From the NCBI GenBank assembly GCA_009602725.1, contig WELB01000041.1, forward strand, positions 334,005 to 347,371: DNA of 13,367 bases. The letters are read 5' to 3'. The notes below the pieces were generated by a model. It saw only the letters and a program-made list of their open reading frames with translations. It was not told the origin of the DNA and searched no databases. A program made the position numbers and the translations under genes. This document shows positions 1 through 9,739 of the stretch, in pieces. This DNA comes from Spirogloea muscicola (Eukaryota; Streptophyta; Zygnematophyceae; Spirogloeales; Spirogloeaceae). Numbering within the stretch: position 1 is the stretch's first letter; each line of letters starts with the position of its first letter.

Positions 1-20
1 CCCCCCCCCCCCCCCCCCCC
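1..20. repeat. Homopolymer run of 20 C at the window edge
   Basis: The first 20 bases are all C. The run sits in what must be an intron of the transporter gene, because the first recognisable exon begins at 122 after a pyrimidine-rich stretch. The other edge of the window ends in seven G. Homopolymers at both edges suggest that assembly stopped at low-complexity sequence, though a real intronic poly-C tract is equally possible. Confidence 0.8.
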
Positions 21-121
21 ACCTTTCTCCCCAATCATACCTTCTGTCGTCTTCACTTCTCCGCTAGTTGGCAACTCGCTACTTCTGATGCTTGGCTGCC
101 GCCGCCTCTGACGGTGGGCAG

Positions 122-1845
122 ACATGTTGCTCGAGATTGCGCGGCGGGAGAAGGAGCTTGGCCTCGCGCCGGACCCCAACATTGACGCCTTCATGAAGGT
201 ACTGCTGCCACTGCGGTTGTACTTCATTACTCCAACTCTCTAGCCCTTCTCCTACCTTCCTAAGCCCTGCCTTGCCTCCCTCCTGCTCATGCCTACACTG
301 CCCGGTGGCTGTCACAGGGCTGCGCGACCAAGGGCTCGATGCACACAGTGATGACAGATTACGTGCTCAAAATCCTGGACCTGGAGGTGTGCGCCGACAC
401 TGTCATTGGCAATGAGATGATGCGCGGCATCTCGGGTGGCCAGAAGAAGCGCGTCACGACTGGTGCATGCCTGGCCCCCTCTGAAAGCCACCAACAACCC
501 CCGCTGGGTGTTGCCCCCCTCCTCCCTCGCTTGGTCAGGCCCCGCCCGCTCCTCCTGCTGCCCTCCACGTCGCGGTAGCAGACATTTATCCCTCCAGAAC
601 TCAATCTTGCCCTTGACATGGCCTTTACAGGCGAGATCATTGTGGGGCCCAAGCGCGCATTGTTCATGGACGAGATTTCCACGGGCCTCGACTCGTCCAC
701 AACCTTCCAGATTGTGACGTGCATCCGCAACTTTGTGCATCTGATGGACGTGCGCTCGCTCACCCCCCTCTTCCATGTCAACCTCCCTTCTCCTCTCGTC
801 ACATTGATTATCTCAGGTGCTGACACGGCCCTGACTCCTCCTCTTTATACCCCTTCTCCACCCTCCTCCCTTCTCCTATGACCAGCTGACCTTCCCCTCC
901 CCCGCCCCCTCTTCTTCCTGGTGTGACAGGCGACGGTCTTGGTGGCGCTGCTGCAGCCAGCGCCAGAAACATACGCACTCTGCGACGAGGTCCTCCTCCT
1001 TGCGGAGGGTGAGTGCACACCCATCCCTCTTCCCTGGACCCCCAACCCCCCACCCTTCCCCCTCCCCCTCCCTCCTCTCCCTCCACCAGCCCCTACTCTA
1101 AGTCGGACGTCAGGCCATGCTCCAGTGAGGGCCCTCAAGATTTTGGAGAGTCAATTGCTGTTGCCTTGAAGTCAACAGCAAAGCTTGTTTGGCTTGTTCA
1201 GCTTGTCTAGTGAAGCCTGTGGTGTGTGAAGCTTGGTCGATCCGTAGCATGTAGGTCCAGCTCAGCTTCTTAGAGGATGGAGCCATGCTTTGTCATCCAA
1301 GTCCTGCATAAACGCAGTCTGCTGAAAACTGCGTCCATGCAAGCGCTGATGCCGCTGCTGCTGCTGCTAAATTGCCACCGCCTCTTATCCACCGCCCGCA
1401 ACCTCACGCTCGCATGCAGGCCACATCGTGTACCACGGCCCACGCGAGCAGGTGCTTGACTACTTCAGCTCCGCTGGCTTCATGTGCCCCGAGCGCAAGA
1501 ATGTTGCCGACTTTCTGCAAGAGGTCACGTCGCGCAAGGACCAGCGGGTGCGTGCCCCCGCAACTCCACCTCCTTCCTGGTTTTCAGTAGCTTGCCTTAC
1601 CAGCAGCTCGTCTCTCCATCTCACCTTCCTTTGAAGCCAAAGGGCCTCTATGTGCTATCTGAAGCTCCGCGCGAGGGCCTGCGCTGGCACTGTGTTTGCA
1701 GCAATACTGGAAGCCGGCAGGCGGTGCACCGTATCACTATGTCACCCCTCAGGGCTTCAGTGAGCACTTTGCCACATACCCGCTCGGCCAGGCCATTGCC
1801 AAGGAGCTCGCAACGCCCTTCGACATCGCCTCTGCGCACCCCGAC
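122..1845 (+). other. NBD1 (C-terminal part), exons 1-6 of the PDR transporter
   Basis: Six exons give about 230 residues. In order they hold the PDR segment LARREK-like [20 protein letters not shown] (residues 7-26), the ABC signature [12 protein letters not shown] (about 62-73), Walker B with D-loop [16 protein letters not shown] (about 84-99), and the switch region LLQPAPETY (about 119), where Gln stands where most ABC proteins have the H-loop His. Then come [33 protein letters not shown] and QYW, all hallmarks of plant-type PDR proteins. Walker A and the Q-loop are left of the window. The signature is canonical, so it can complete the ATP site formed with Walker A of NBD2. The Gln switch is known in plant PDR proteins and is not a defect. 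Confidence 0.95.
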
Positions 1846-4800
1846 GTGAGACAAGCACCACCACCTTTCCTGAACAAGCCGGCAAGCAAAGACACTGAGA
1901 AGCAGCAGCTAGCCACACGAGCCTACTCCCATCATCCCCACCTTCTATGGCTCAGAAAAATCATATCAAAACTTGGGCCGTTTGGCTCAGAAATGTAACA
2001 GACAATGAATGTCCTTCACCCACTTGTCTTTAATGACAGCTTTGCTTTGCTGTATTCTTTTCTGAAAATATCACGCTCACCTATGATCTTCAGAACAACT
2101 TATGATAATCAAACCACTACTGCTGCATCAGATCCTAAGAGATATCAACTGTGTAGACTACAAGTACCGTGCATGATGTGGTGAAATGTGACTCGGATCG
2201 CTTGTGGCGTACATTGGGGGGTTTCCAGGCACTGGTCACGACCAAGTACGCGCTGGGCCTCAGCGGCATCTTGCAAGTCATGGCGTGGCGCGAGATGATT
2301 CTCCTCAAGCGCAACACTTTCCTCTTCGTCTTCATTTTCTTCCAGGTGTGCCCCCTAGATTCACGGCCATGTAGTCATGCCTGCAGGGCTAAGATCCTCT
2401 TTGCAAGCGCAGTCAAGCATATAATGTCCTCTTTGCAAGCTTGTCGCCGATATTTTCTCCAGCTTTGAGTTGGCGTTGGCTCTGGTAATTGAGATCTATT
2501 GACCATACAAGGAGTTCAACCTTTACCCCAACAAGGCCTAACTGCAGTACTTGTGGGCGCAGATCTCAATTGTTGGCATTATTACAGCAACGACGTTCCT
2601 GCGCACAACTCTCAGCACACATTCGGAGAAGGATGGCACCATCTACCTTGGCGCTATATTCTTCTCCTTGATCATGATCATGTTCAGGTGAGGCAACCCC
2701 TTGCTTGGATCTCTCTGCAACTGTAAGTCCACCATTCAACTTTTAGAAGTCCTCAGCTCAGCATCAAAGTGGACGGTCAGATGAGTGAAGAGGTCTCTTG
2801 GCCTAATGCAAGAACAGGCCATTAATTACAGTCCAGCTAGTCCAGCTAGTCCATCAAGCTGACCTTCCCTCCTCCTCCTCCCCCCTCGCAGTGGTTTCAC
2901 GGAGATGGCAATCATCATACAGCGTCTCTCGGTGTTCTACAAGCAGCGCGACAACTACTTCTACCCTGCGTGGTCGTTCGCGGCGCCGACATGGATCCTA
3001 CGCATCTTCAACTCCCTCCTTGAATCCTCGACGTGGACGCTCATCTTCTATTACGTCGCAGGCCTCGCTCCAGAGGCCAGCCGGTTCGTTGGGCCCTCTC
3101 CCTCCACTCCTCGGCTGGGGGCTTTGCAGTTGGCTATAGATTTCTGCTCTGGGTGGCAATCTAAGGATACTCTTATTAGCGCGAGCTAGATTGATCTCAA
3201 TCTAAATGCCACTGTATGCCATCACTAACCTGCCGCTGTTGCCGTTGTGTGTAGATTCTTTACCTTCTGGCTCATCCTGTTTGTGATCCACCAAATGGCC
3301 ATTGCCCTGTTTCGCCTCATCTCGGCCATCTGTCGGTCCATGACCGTTGCTAACACGTTTGGGTCATTCATGCTGCTCACTATCTTCATTCTCGGTGGCT
3401 TCATCCTTGCCAAGCCCGACATTCCCGTTTGGTGGGTCTGGGGCTTTTGGATATCCCCGGTAAGGACTGCCCTGAGTCTCACGGAGCAAGGGCTGTCAGT
3501 CCAGGTTTTGCTGCAAATATGCACATCTCTTCTTTTCATCTCAAGATGGCATGTCATAACGCCGAGACCTCCAGGACTCGGTCAAAATGACTACAGTGTC
3601 AAGGATTGAAAGCTGTTGTCAGCTATAAAGTGTCGGTCTCACTTTATTATGTAGCTGGAGAGTCTGTCTCAGCTGCTTGCTGGGAGGGCGTGCCCCACGA
3701 GCAGGTTCGCCTTTGTCATGTCGTATTGATTCCAACTTCAAGATGGAGTGCTGTGTGTCAGATGATAGTATATGGCTGACAACCATGAACTATTTGCCTT
3801 GTGATAGCTGGCGTATGCCCAGAATGCAATGGCCGTGAATGAGTTCACCTCCCCACGCTGGGGAGAGGTGAGCCTTCCAGCAGTGCCTGCAAAGTTTCTC
3901 CACATGCTATTGAGTCTGTACGCTCCACGTTCCCCACTTTTGCTCTTGGTACACATCCACAGTCCTCCAAATGAGTCATCTTGGATGATCCAATGCCTTG
4001 CTGCGTGTGGTGCAGCCATACCAGTACAATCCAAGTGAGACAATTGGGCAAGCAGTGCTGAGATCGCGGGGCATCTTTCTACATTACTACTGGGTGTGGC
4101 TCGGCATTGGCGCCTTGGTCGGCTTCGCCATCGTCTTCAACTTTCTCGTCGTCATTGCCCTCACCTTCCTCTCCTGTACGCTGTCAGGGACACCTCACTC
4201 ATCACCTGGTTTTTGGTACTAAGGTTTCGTGGCATAGCTTACTCTTGAAGATCTATGTACAATTGTATAGCACCAATTTGACATTGTTGTCTGTATCATT
4301 GGACTTACAAGCCAACACGCAATGCAGGGCGCAGGTATGAGCATGATTCAGACAAGAGGTCTACCAATTTATGAGCAATCGAATAAAGTCTTCTGCATCA
4401 TGTTTTGCCTGCTCTGCAGCACTTGGGAAGCCACAGGCGGTCATACCAGAGGACGTGCTGGCTGAAAAGCAGGCGACCCGGATGGGCGAACCGCTCTCAA
4501 ACACAGTTTCGATGCGGCGGAGCTCCGAACACAAGAGCATGGAGGGGGCCGCAACGGCGGCAGCTGGGGCTCACACCAATGGGACTGCAACTAATGGCCA
4601 TGGACTCGTCATCAGACCAACACCTGAAGGCAATTTGCATATGCCCGAAGCCCCATGTCTAAGTCAAGCGCAAACTGTGCCTCAATTGAGGATAGGTTGA
4701 TAACTTCTGCCCTCAGCCCAAGCGCTGGTCCGCCAAAACTTGGCGGCGTGCTGTCACTGTGTGGGTATTCACGTGCTCTGCCACATTCTGTCTTTGCAGA

Positions 4801-7800
4801 CGAGGATATGGAGGCCGGGCATGAGCCCACCCGCAAGTGGGACAACTTTCTTGAGCAGACGCAAGCAGGTCCTCAGCTATCCCCCTTCTCACCTTGCCTG
4901 ACAACTTGGTCCATTGGGAGCTCAGCAGAAACCCTTCTCTCTGTCGTCACTACATCCCCTCCCGTTGGCCTATTTTTATGCAATACATTGTGCACTCCAT
5001 TCAGTGAAACTCCTGGCAGCCTTACTTTGCCTGTTCCTTGCATTGGCCCTCGTTCAGGCTGCCACGTGCTGATGATTTCCGTGGTCTAAGTGATGGCCAG
5101 TATGCAAATCAGTAAGGCCCTCATCGCTTGAATGCGTGCTTGCCGTTGGCCACCAGGCGATGTGGCGCAGGGAGTCATGGAAATTGGTGAGGACGAGCAG
5201 CCAGTGACGTCGCACGCGGTGCTGGCGGCGCGTGACAAAATTCCCAGCATACTTTCCTTCGCGAGCGAGGGCGGCGAGGCTCCCAAGCGCGGCATGATCC
5301 TACCCTTCCAGCCCTATGCTATGACCTTCCGCAATATCTGGTACTACGTCACTGTCCCCCAGGTGAGGTCTCTTGCCTGCCAGCCTTGGTCCTGCTAAAC
5401 GGGTCTCACCTGGAGGATGTAGCAGGACCATATGCTGCCATATGGCTCAAAGGCCTCTAACATGTCAAGTCTCACTATTTCAGATTATGTCTAACTGAGA
5501 CAGAAATCTAAAGCTCATGCTCAGCATATGCAGGGCTTCTGTAGCGAACCTCCTGAAGCAAATGACCAATAAGTTCAGTTGGAGATGTGCCAGCAGCCTG
5601 AGTGGGGCGATAAAGTTGCCTTGACCTGGTGTTGTGCCATTTTTTGACAGCAGTGAGCACTACTTACATGAGAGTGTGCAAGCTGTGCAGGGGAATGATG
5701 AGTTTGGCATTGAGAAGGGCGGGCGGCTTCCGCTGCTGCGCGGCATCTCTGGCGCATTCCGGCCAGGCGTGCTTACCGCGCTGGTCGGCGTCAGTGGCGC
5801 TGGCAAGACCACGCTCATGGATGTACTCTCCGGCAGGAAGACAGGTGTAATACAGGAAATTGTGGCCATTGACATGACGTATGCCACTCTGTGTTGAACA
5901 TCACAGTCCCTTCACAGGCAGCCCTCAAATTATCTGCACTCTTTTAATGCTTAGGCTCTCACCTGCTGCTATCACATTGTTGCGGAACACAGAGGAAATT
6001 ACTGTTGCTGACGATGTGTACTACTGCTGATTGCTCAGCGGGCACAATTGAGGGGGACATCTACGTGGCCAGCTTCCCCAAGGAGCAGAACTCGTTTGCG
6101 CGGGTGTCCGGATACTGCGAGCAGACGGACACCCATTCGCCCTGTGTAAGCTGCTTCCTCTCCGAGATTTGAAAAGCAAAGTCATTGTGATCAGGCTTGC
6201 TTGCTGATCAATCTGATGACCCTCTGTGAATATCACGCATTTGCCGCATGCCCACCTGTGGTATCGGACGCAGTAATCGAGGTTGTCAACTCATGAATCT
6301 GAACTCTGCAGCAAAAGCCTTGTGTCTGACTTTGCAAGTGTGAGTCGATGCAATTGCAGACGACCGTGAGAGAGGCATTGATCTTCTCCGCATGGCTGCG
6401 GTTGCCGCCAGAAGTCAGCAAGTCTGACCGTGAGGTACCTCACTAAGCTATTGCGACTGCTGTCATAACCCTCTGACATTCTCAAGGGGGTTCGCTGTAA
6501 GCTGAAGAGTTGCACAAGCTTCAGAATCTGATTCACATATGTATCTGCTCTCCTCGCGGAAACCATGGCTTGATGGCAGATGTTTGTGGACGAGGTGATG
6601 GAGCTTGCGGAGCTGACATCCCTTCGCAACGCACTTGTTGGGCTGCCTGGCGTTAATGGCCTCAGTGTCGAGCAGCGCAAGCGGCTCACTATCGCCGTTG
6701 AGCTTGTTGCCAACCCCTCCATCATCTTCATGGACGAGCCCACGTCTGGTAAGCTCCGAACGTGGCAGTAATTGAGGGTTTCACACTGTTGTTCTGTGCC
6801 TTGTATTCTTCATGTGCCCATCATCACAGTGTTTGAGATAATCTCACAATTTATCCCTTTTGTTGGTGTTGCTGACTGCAGGTCTTGATGCAAGAGCTGC
6901 AGCTATTGTGATGCGCACAGTGCGCAACACAGTAGATACGGGCCGCACGGTGGTCTGCACCATCCACCAGCCATCAATCGACATCTTCGAGTCATTCGAT
7001 GAGCTCCTGCTCATGAAGCGTGGTGGCCAGATTATTTATAACGGCGAGCTGGGCGCCAAGAGCGCCAAGCTGGTGGAGTATTTCCAGGCGATTCCAGGCG
7101 TGCCGCCCTGCCCCGACGGGTACAACCCGGCAACATGGATGCTGGACATCTCCACACAGGCCATGGAACGCAAGCTTGGCGTGGACTTTGCCGAGCTCTA
7201 TGCTGCCAGCAGCGTCAACGGGTGCGCCACGTTCCCTTGTTAACTGCCACTTAGCACATGTAGCATGTCTCCTCACTTTCAAGATTTGGAGCTCATGAAA
7301 CCATCAACAACCTCAACCAACAATTGTAGATTCACATTATGCACCTCAAGCCTGCTTGACTTGCTTACAGACAGCAGTTAGTTCTCTTTCTCACCATGCA
7401 CATGGAATTAAGCTGAAGTCCTGCTAGACATGCAATATGTTGTGACCTCAATCTACAGATGTAGATTCACATCATGGATTGCAAGCTTGCTTGACTTGCT
7501 GAGAGAGCAGTCGGTCCTCTTACTTACCATGCATGTAGGCTGAAGCCCTGCTAGACGTGCACTTGTCAAGTAATAGAGTACATAACCTTCTCAGATTGAT
7601 CTTTCTATGATGAAGTCAAACATGCAACGAACGGTCTGAAGACCAAAACCTCCTGACCTGACAGTCGAAATGTGCACAGTGCTGACTGACATTTTGATTC
7701 TTTTGCAGGCGGATGAACGCCCGTATTGAGAAGCTGATGCAGCCGCGGCCGGGGGCGACATCTTTGCACTTTGACACAGCGCGTGCGCGCACAGAGTGGA

Positions 7801-9726
7801 CGCAGTATGTTGCATTGTTGTGGAAGAATCAGCGGAGCTATTGGAAGAACCCAACTTACAATACAGTCCGATTTGTATTTACGGTGGCCATTGCCATCTT
7901 GTTCGGGTCCATCTTCTGGAACAAGGGTAGCAAGCGCAGGACCTCGACTGATGTATTTAATGTGAGCCCCACTGCTGCAATCTCAATCAGCTTCTCCTGA
8001 TGTTTACTTAGTGGTTGAACTCCACACATCCTGCATGTGAGTTGCTTGCTCAATTATCTAACTTATGAGCAATGCCCGTCATGAGATGCAAGTTCAGTCT
8101 TGCGCCAGCATCTCAGAATCTGCTATCATTCTGAAGACTCACCTTCACCTCACCCCCAATTTCACGTTTCACGTTTTACTGATTGCTCTCTCTCAAGGGC
8201 CACACAAATAATCCCATCACTCTTATCCACCCTGCCAACGGCATGCAAATACGACTGCTGAGCCAGTAAGCTCGTGCAGGTCATGGGAGCACTGTATGCA
8301 GCCACACTGTTCCAGGGCTTCTCAAACGGCTCAGCGGTGCAGCCTGTATTTGCGATCGAACGATCAGTCATGTACCGCGAACGAGCTGCGGGAATGTACT
8401 CGGCCCTCCCATTCGCTGCTGCTGCTGTGAGCACTAGCCTACCTTTTAATCTTTAACCTGCCCCAATAATTTGGATGCTAGACTTGCAGGACCATGTTGC
8501 AGAAGCTCTATCGCAGTTGACCTTGACGACAGTGGCCTTTGGTGCTCCATTTTGACTTATCTCTATTGTGGACTTGCTGTTGATAGATGTCCATTGAGGT
8601 ACCCTACATCCTTGTTCAAAGTACGGTCTACTCAATTATCGTCTATGCAATGATCCACTTTGAGTGGACAGCAGGTGAGCTGCTGAAGCGGAGTCGCTTC
8701 CAACATCAATCACTTTAAGGATATAAACTTTCGCTTAAGTAAAATCAGTCTTAATGTACTGATGACAGATGCCATTTGCTGGAAAACCTCAGTTGCGGTG
8801 TGCATGGCTGAAGATGCTTATACAGCAAAACGAATTGTAAGCCGGAACAGTAAAGAGTGTATTGGTATACACTCCATGGCTCTAAGCAATGCATGCAAGC
8901 AACCTCACCCGTTTGGCTGCATGGGTATCTGTACTTGCAGGCAAATTTTTCTGGTTCTACCTCTACATGTTTCTCACACTCATACTCTTCACGTTTTATG
9001 GGATGATGATGGTCTCGTTGACACCTAACCCTCAAGCTGCTGCAATTGTGTCGTCCTTCTTCTACGGCCTCTGGAACCTCTTCTCCGGTTTCCTCATACC
9101 CGAACCCGTAAGTTTGCAGCTTGCCTTCCAAATAACTGCAGAGAGAAGATACTTTGCAGTCAGTCAGATTCCGATTGTTTTATCTGCCATTGCTAGTTGT
9201 ACTTAATCAGAGAGTCCATCACGCTCCTTAAAGGGCTGCGTTCACCTTTTGATTATCTCAGGAAGTCGCAATATTGAGACAATGTCCCCTAGACTCCTAA
9301 GAGATTGTCTTGTGTATTCATGTTGTTTTCACAGAGCATACCTGGATGGTGGGTGTGGTTTTACTATATAAACCCCCTTGCTTGGGTCCTCTACGGCATG
9401 ATAACGTCGCAACTAGGGAATGTGAAGTCAATACTCTACCTTGACGATGGCAACAAAGAGGTAACTGCTCACACGTTTTCGGGTTGCATAAGGCTGCATT
9501 AGGCGTGTACTTGCTCCCAAAGCATCAATCTTTTGTCTGTCAGCTCCCATATTGAGCTTGCCATTGTTGACCAACTATTCTACAGGTCCGTCAGTATATA
9601 CGAGACTACTTTGGATTCCATTACTCTCTGGTATGGCTACCAGCCATTATATTGGCAGCGGCATCTGTAATTATCTGCCTCATTACTGCTCAAGCAATTC
9701 GGAAGTTTAACTTCCAGAAACGCTAG
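122..9726 (+). CDS. Full-size PDR-type ABC transporter (ABCG subfamily), 5'-partial, 26 exons
   Basis: This encodes about 1,290 C-terminal residues of a pleiotropic drug resistance ABC transporter with reverse order NBD1-TMD1-NBD2-TMD2; family members are about 1,400-1,500 residues, so roughly 150-250 N-terminal residues lie outside. Family role: ATP-driven transport of hydrophobic metabolites, hormones or xenobiotics at the plasma membrane. The substrate cannot be told. Exons: 122-198, 318-462, 631-749, 930-1008, 1420-1547, 1702-1845, 2229-2345, 2563-2687, 2892-3083, 3255-3459, 3808-3867, 4016-4175, 4420 to about 4695, 4800-4868, 5157-5362 (or 5367), 5651 (or 5654 or 5658)-5844, 6039-6145, 6360-6434, 6580-6748, 6882-7221, 7709-7961, 8280-8426, 8587-8674, 8941-9107, 9335-9460, 9586-9726. 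All introns are GT-AG and the phases match except at the two uncertain junctions after exons 13 and 15. The stop is TAG after the C-terminal KFNFQKR, typical of the family. The first exon opens in phase 1 (a split Asp codon before [10 protein letters not shown]), so ATG 124 is not the start. Confidence 0.95.
1009..1419 (+). other. Intron 4, with strongly pyrimidine-rich, G-quadruplex-prone start and a CTG run
   Basis: This 411-base intron starts GTGAGT and ends GCATGCAG. Its first part, about 1029-1090, is almost pure C/T on the + strand with repeated runs of three to six C, which means closely spaced G runs on the template strand. At 1354-1368 there are five CTG units. No coding potential is supported in it. 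Confidence 0.85.
1846..2228 (+). other. Intron 6, no gene seen
   Basis: This 383-base intron begins GTGAGA and ends TTTCCAG. It becomes AT-rich from about 1930 onward, unlike the GC-rich exons. It contains TGTAA at 1994-1998, the core of the green-algal polyadenylation signal, but a single five-base match inside an intron is weak evidence for early polyadenylation. Nothing else is seen. Confidence 0.85.
2830..2847 (+). repeat. Two tandem copies of a 9-mer (AGTCCAGCT) in intron 8
   Basis: AGTCCAGCT occurs twice head to tail and is followed by a partial third copy (AGTCCATCA). It lies in the intron between exons 8 and 9, close to the pyrimidine tract of the acceptor. It is probably a slippage product with no function. 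Confidence 0.8.
3460..3807 (+). other. Intron 10, with an 8-bp hairpin
   Basis: This 348-base intron starts GTAAGG and ends GTGATAG. It contains a perfect inverted repeat ATAAAGTG (3625-3632) and CACTTTAT (3640-3647) with a 7-base loop; flanking AGCT on both sides could extend the stem with a bulge. No reading frame in it resembles a protein family I know. Confidence 0.8.
4420..5362 (+). other. Linker between TMD1 and NBD2, exons 13-15 of the PDR transporter
   Basis: Exon 13 opens with [18 protein letters not shown], the conserved start of the PDR linker, then becomes a poorly conserved Ala/Thr/Gly/Asn-rich tract ([20 protein letters not shown]). Exon 14 (4800-4868) is acidic and charged ([16 protein letters not shown]). 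Exon 15 contains [20 protein letters not shown], the well-conserved entry to NBD2. The exon 13 donor is not certain: cuts after 4656, 4662 and 4695 all give the needed phase 1 (gaining Tyr, Asn or Asp at the junction), and the last has the best donor context (ATAG followed by GTTGAT). The linker is cytosolic and in plants is often phosphorylated; the Ser-rich MRRSSEHKS is a possible site (inference). Confidence 0.8.
5651..7221 (+). other. NBD2, exons 16-20 of the PDR transporter
   Basis: In order: GKGG-like [17 protein letters not shown], Walker [20 protein letters not shown] (about residue 733), TIEGDIYV, Q-loop [32 protein letters not shown], the PDR-typical signature [17 protein letters not shown] (about 841), Walker B with D-loop [17 protein letters not shown] (about 861), and the H-loop [17 protein letters not shown] (about 897), followed by [14 protein letters not shown] and [14 protein letters not shown]. 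The signature is LSVEQ rather than LSGGQ, as is normal for this family. Walker A, Walker B Glu and the H-loop His are intact, so this NBD should bind and hydrolyse ATP together with the NBD1 signature. The start of exon 16 is ambiguous among 5651, 5654 and 5658. Confidence 0.93.
7222..7708 (+). repeat. Intron 20 holding two diverged tandem copies of a roughly 105-bp unit
   Basis: The 487-base intron is the longest in the transporter gene. It contains copy A at 7325-7434 and copy B at 7460-7561, offset 135 bases. Both begin TGTAGATTCACAT, share GCTTGACTTGCT, then a TACC/CACC-ATGCA block, and end GCTGAAG-CCTGCTAGAC-TGCA with a few substitutions and small gaps. The copies have no open frame in common, so this is a duplicated intron segment, not an exon duplication. 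Confidence 0.8.
7709..9726 (+). other. TMD2 and C-terminus, exons 21-26 of the PDR transporter
   Basis: Six exons encode about 305 residues. Six hydrophobic stretches are seen: [91 protein letters not shown], and the last helix [19 protein letters not shown]. The highly conserved PDR loop [20 protein letters not shown] lies between helices 2 and 3, and [11 protein letters not shown] and [19 protein letters not shown] around helix 5 are equally diagnostic. The C-terminus [14 protein letters not shown] then KFNFQKR matches the family end, so TAG at 9724-9726 is the real stop. Confidence 0.95.
7962..8279 (+). other. Intron 21, nothing notable
   Basis: This is a 318-base intron starting GTGAGC and ending TCGTGCAG, flanked by exon ends reading DVFN and VMGALY, which join without a gap relative to the family. 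It contains a short TTTCACG direct repeat around 8160-8172. No gene or structured element was seen. Confidence 0.85.
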
Positions 9727-9739
9727 TCCAGCAATGACA

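Larger units (their letters stand above)
2229..4175 (+). other. TMD1 (six-helix membrane domain), exons 7-12 of the PDR transporter
   Basis: Exons 7-12 encode about 285 residues with six hydrophobic segments: the junction of exons 7/8 (FLFVFIFF...[13 protein letters not shown]), [65 protein letters not shown], and [20 protein letters not shown]. Between helices 2 and 3 lies the conserved loop [17 protein letters not shown]. The extracellular loop between helices 5 and 6 carries [12 protein letters not shown], then [12 protein letters not shown] and RWGE, and continues with [28 protein letters not shown] before helix 1 is the usual elbow region. Exon 8 starts at 2563 by family alignment; an upstream in-frame AG would start it at 2548. 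Confidence 0.93.

Noticed and set aside
124-126. ATG as start codon of the transporter
   Set aside because: It codes an internal Met inside a conserved stretch ([10 protein letters not shown]). The Walker A of NBD1 must lie upstream, and the exon begins with two bases of a split codon after an AG.
312-826. Long - strand frames of about 155 codons opposite exons 2-3 of the transporter
   Set aside because: They are antisense shadows of GC-rich exons and C/T-rich introns; the + strand frames carry unmistakable ABC motifs.
1354-1368. CTG repeat as an expanded microsatellite
   Set aside because: There are only five units, in an intron, which is within ordinary background.
5634-5897. Separate small gene starting MPFFDSS and containing Walker A
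   Set aside because: It is exon 16 read with flanking intron. The bases before 5650 are a T-rich acceptor region, and the frame continues across a donor at 5845 into NBD2 exons.
8751-9131. 126-residue - strand frame opposite exon 24
   Set aside because: It is antisense to the TMD2 exon with [11 protein letters not shown] and FYGMMMV on the + strand. The peptide has no family resemblance.
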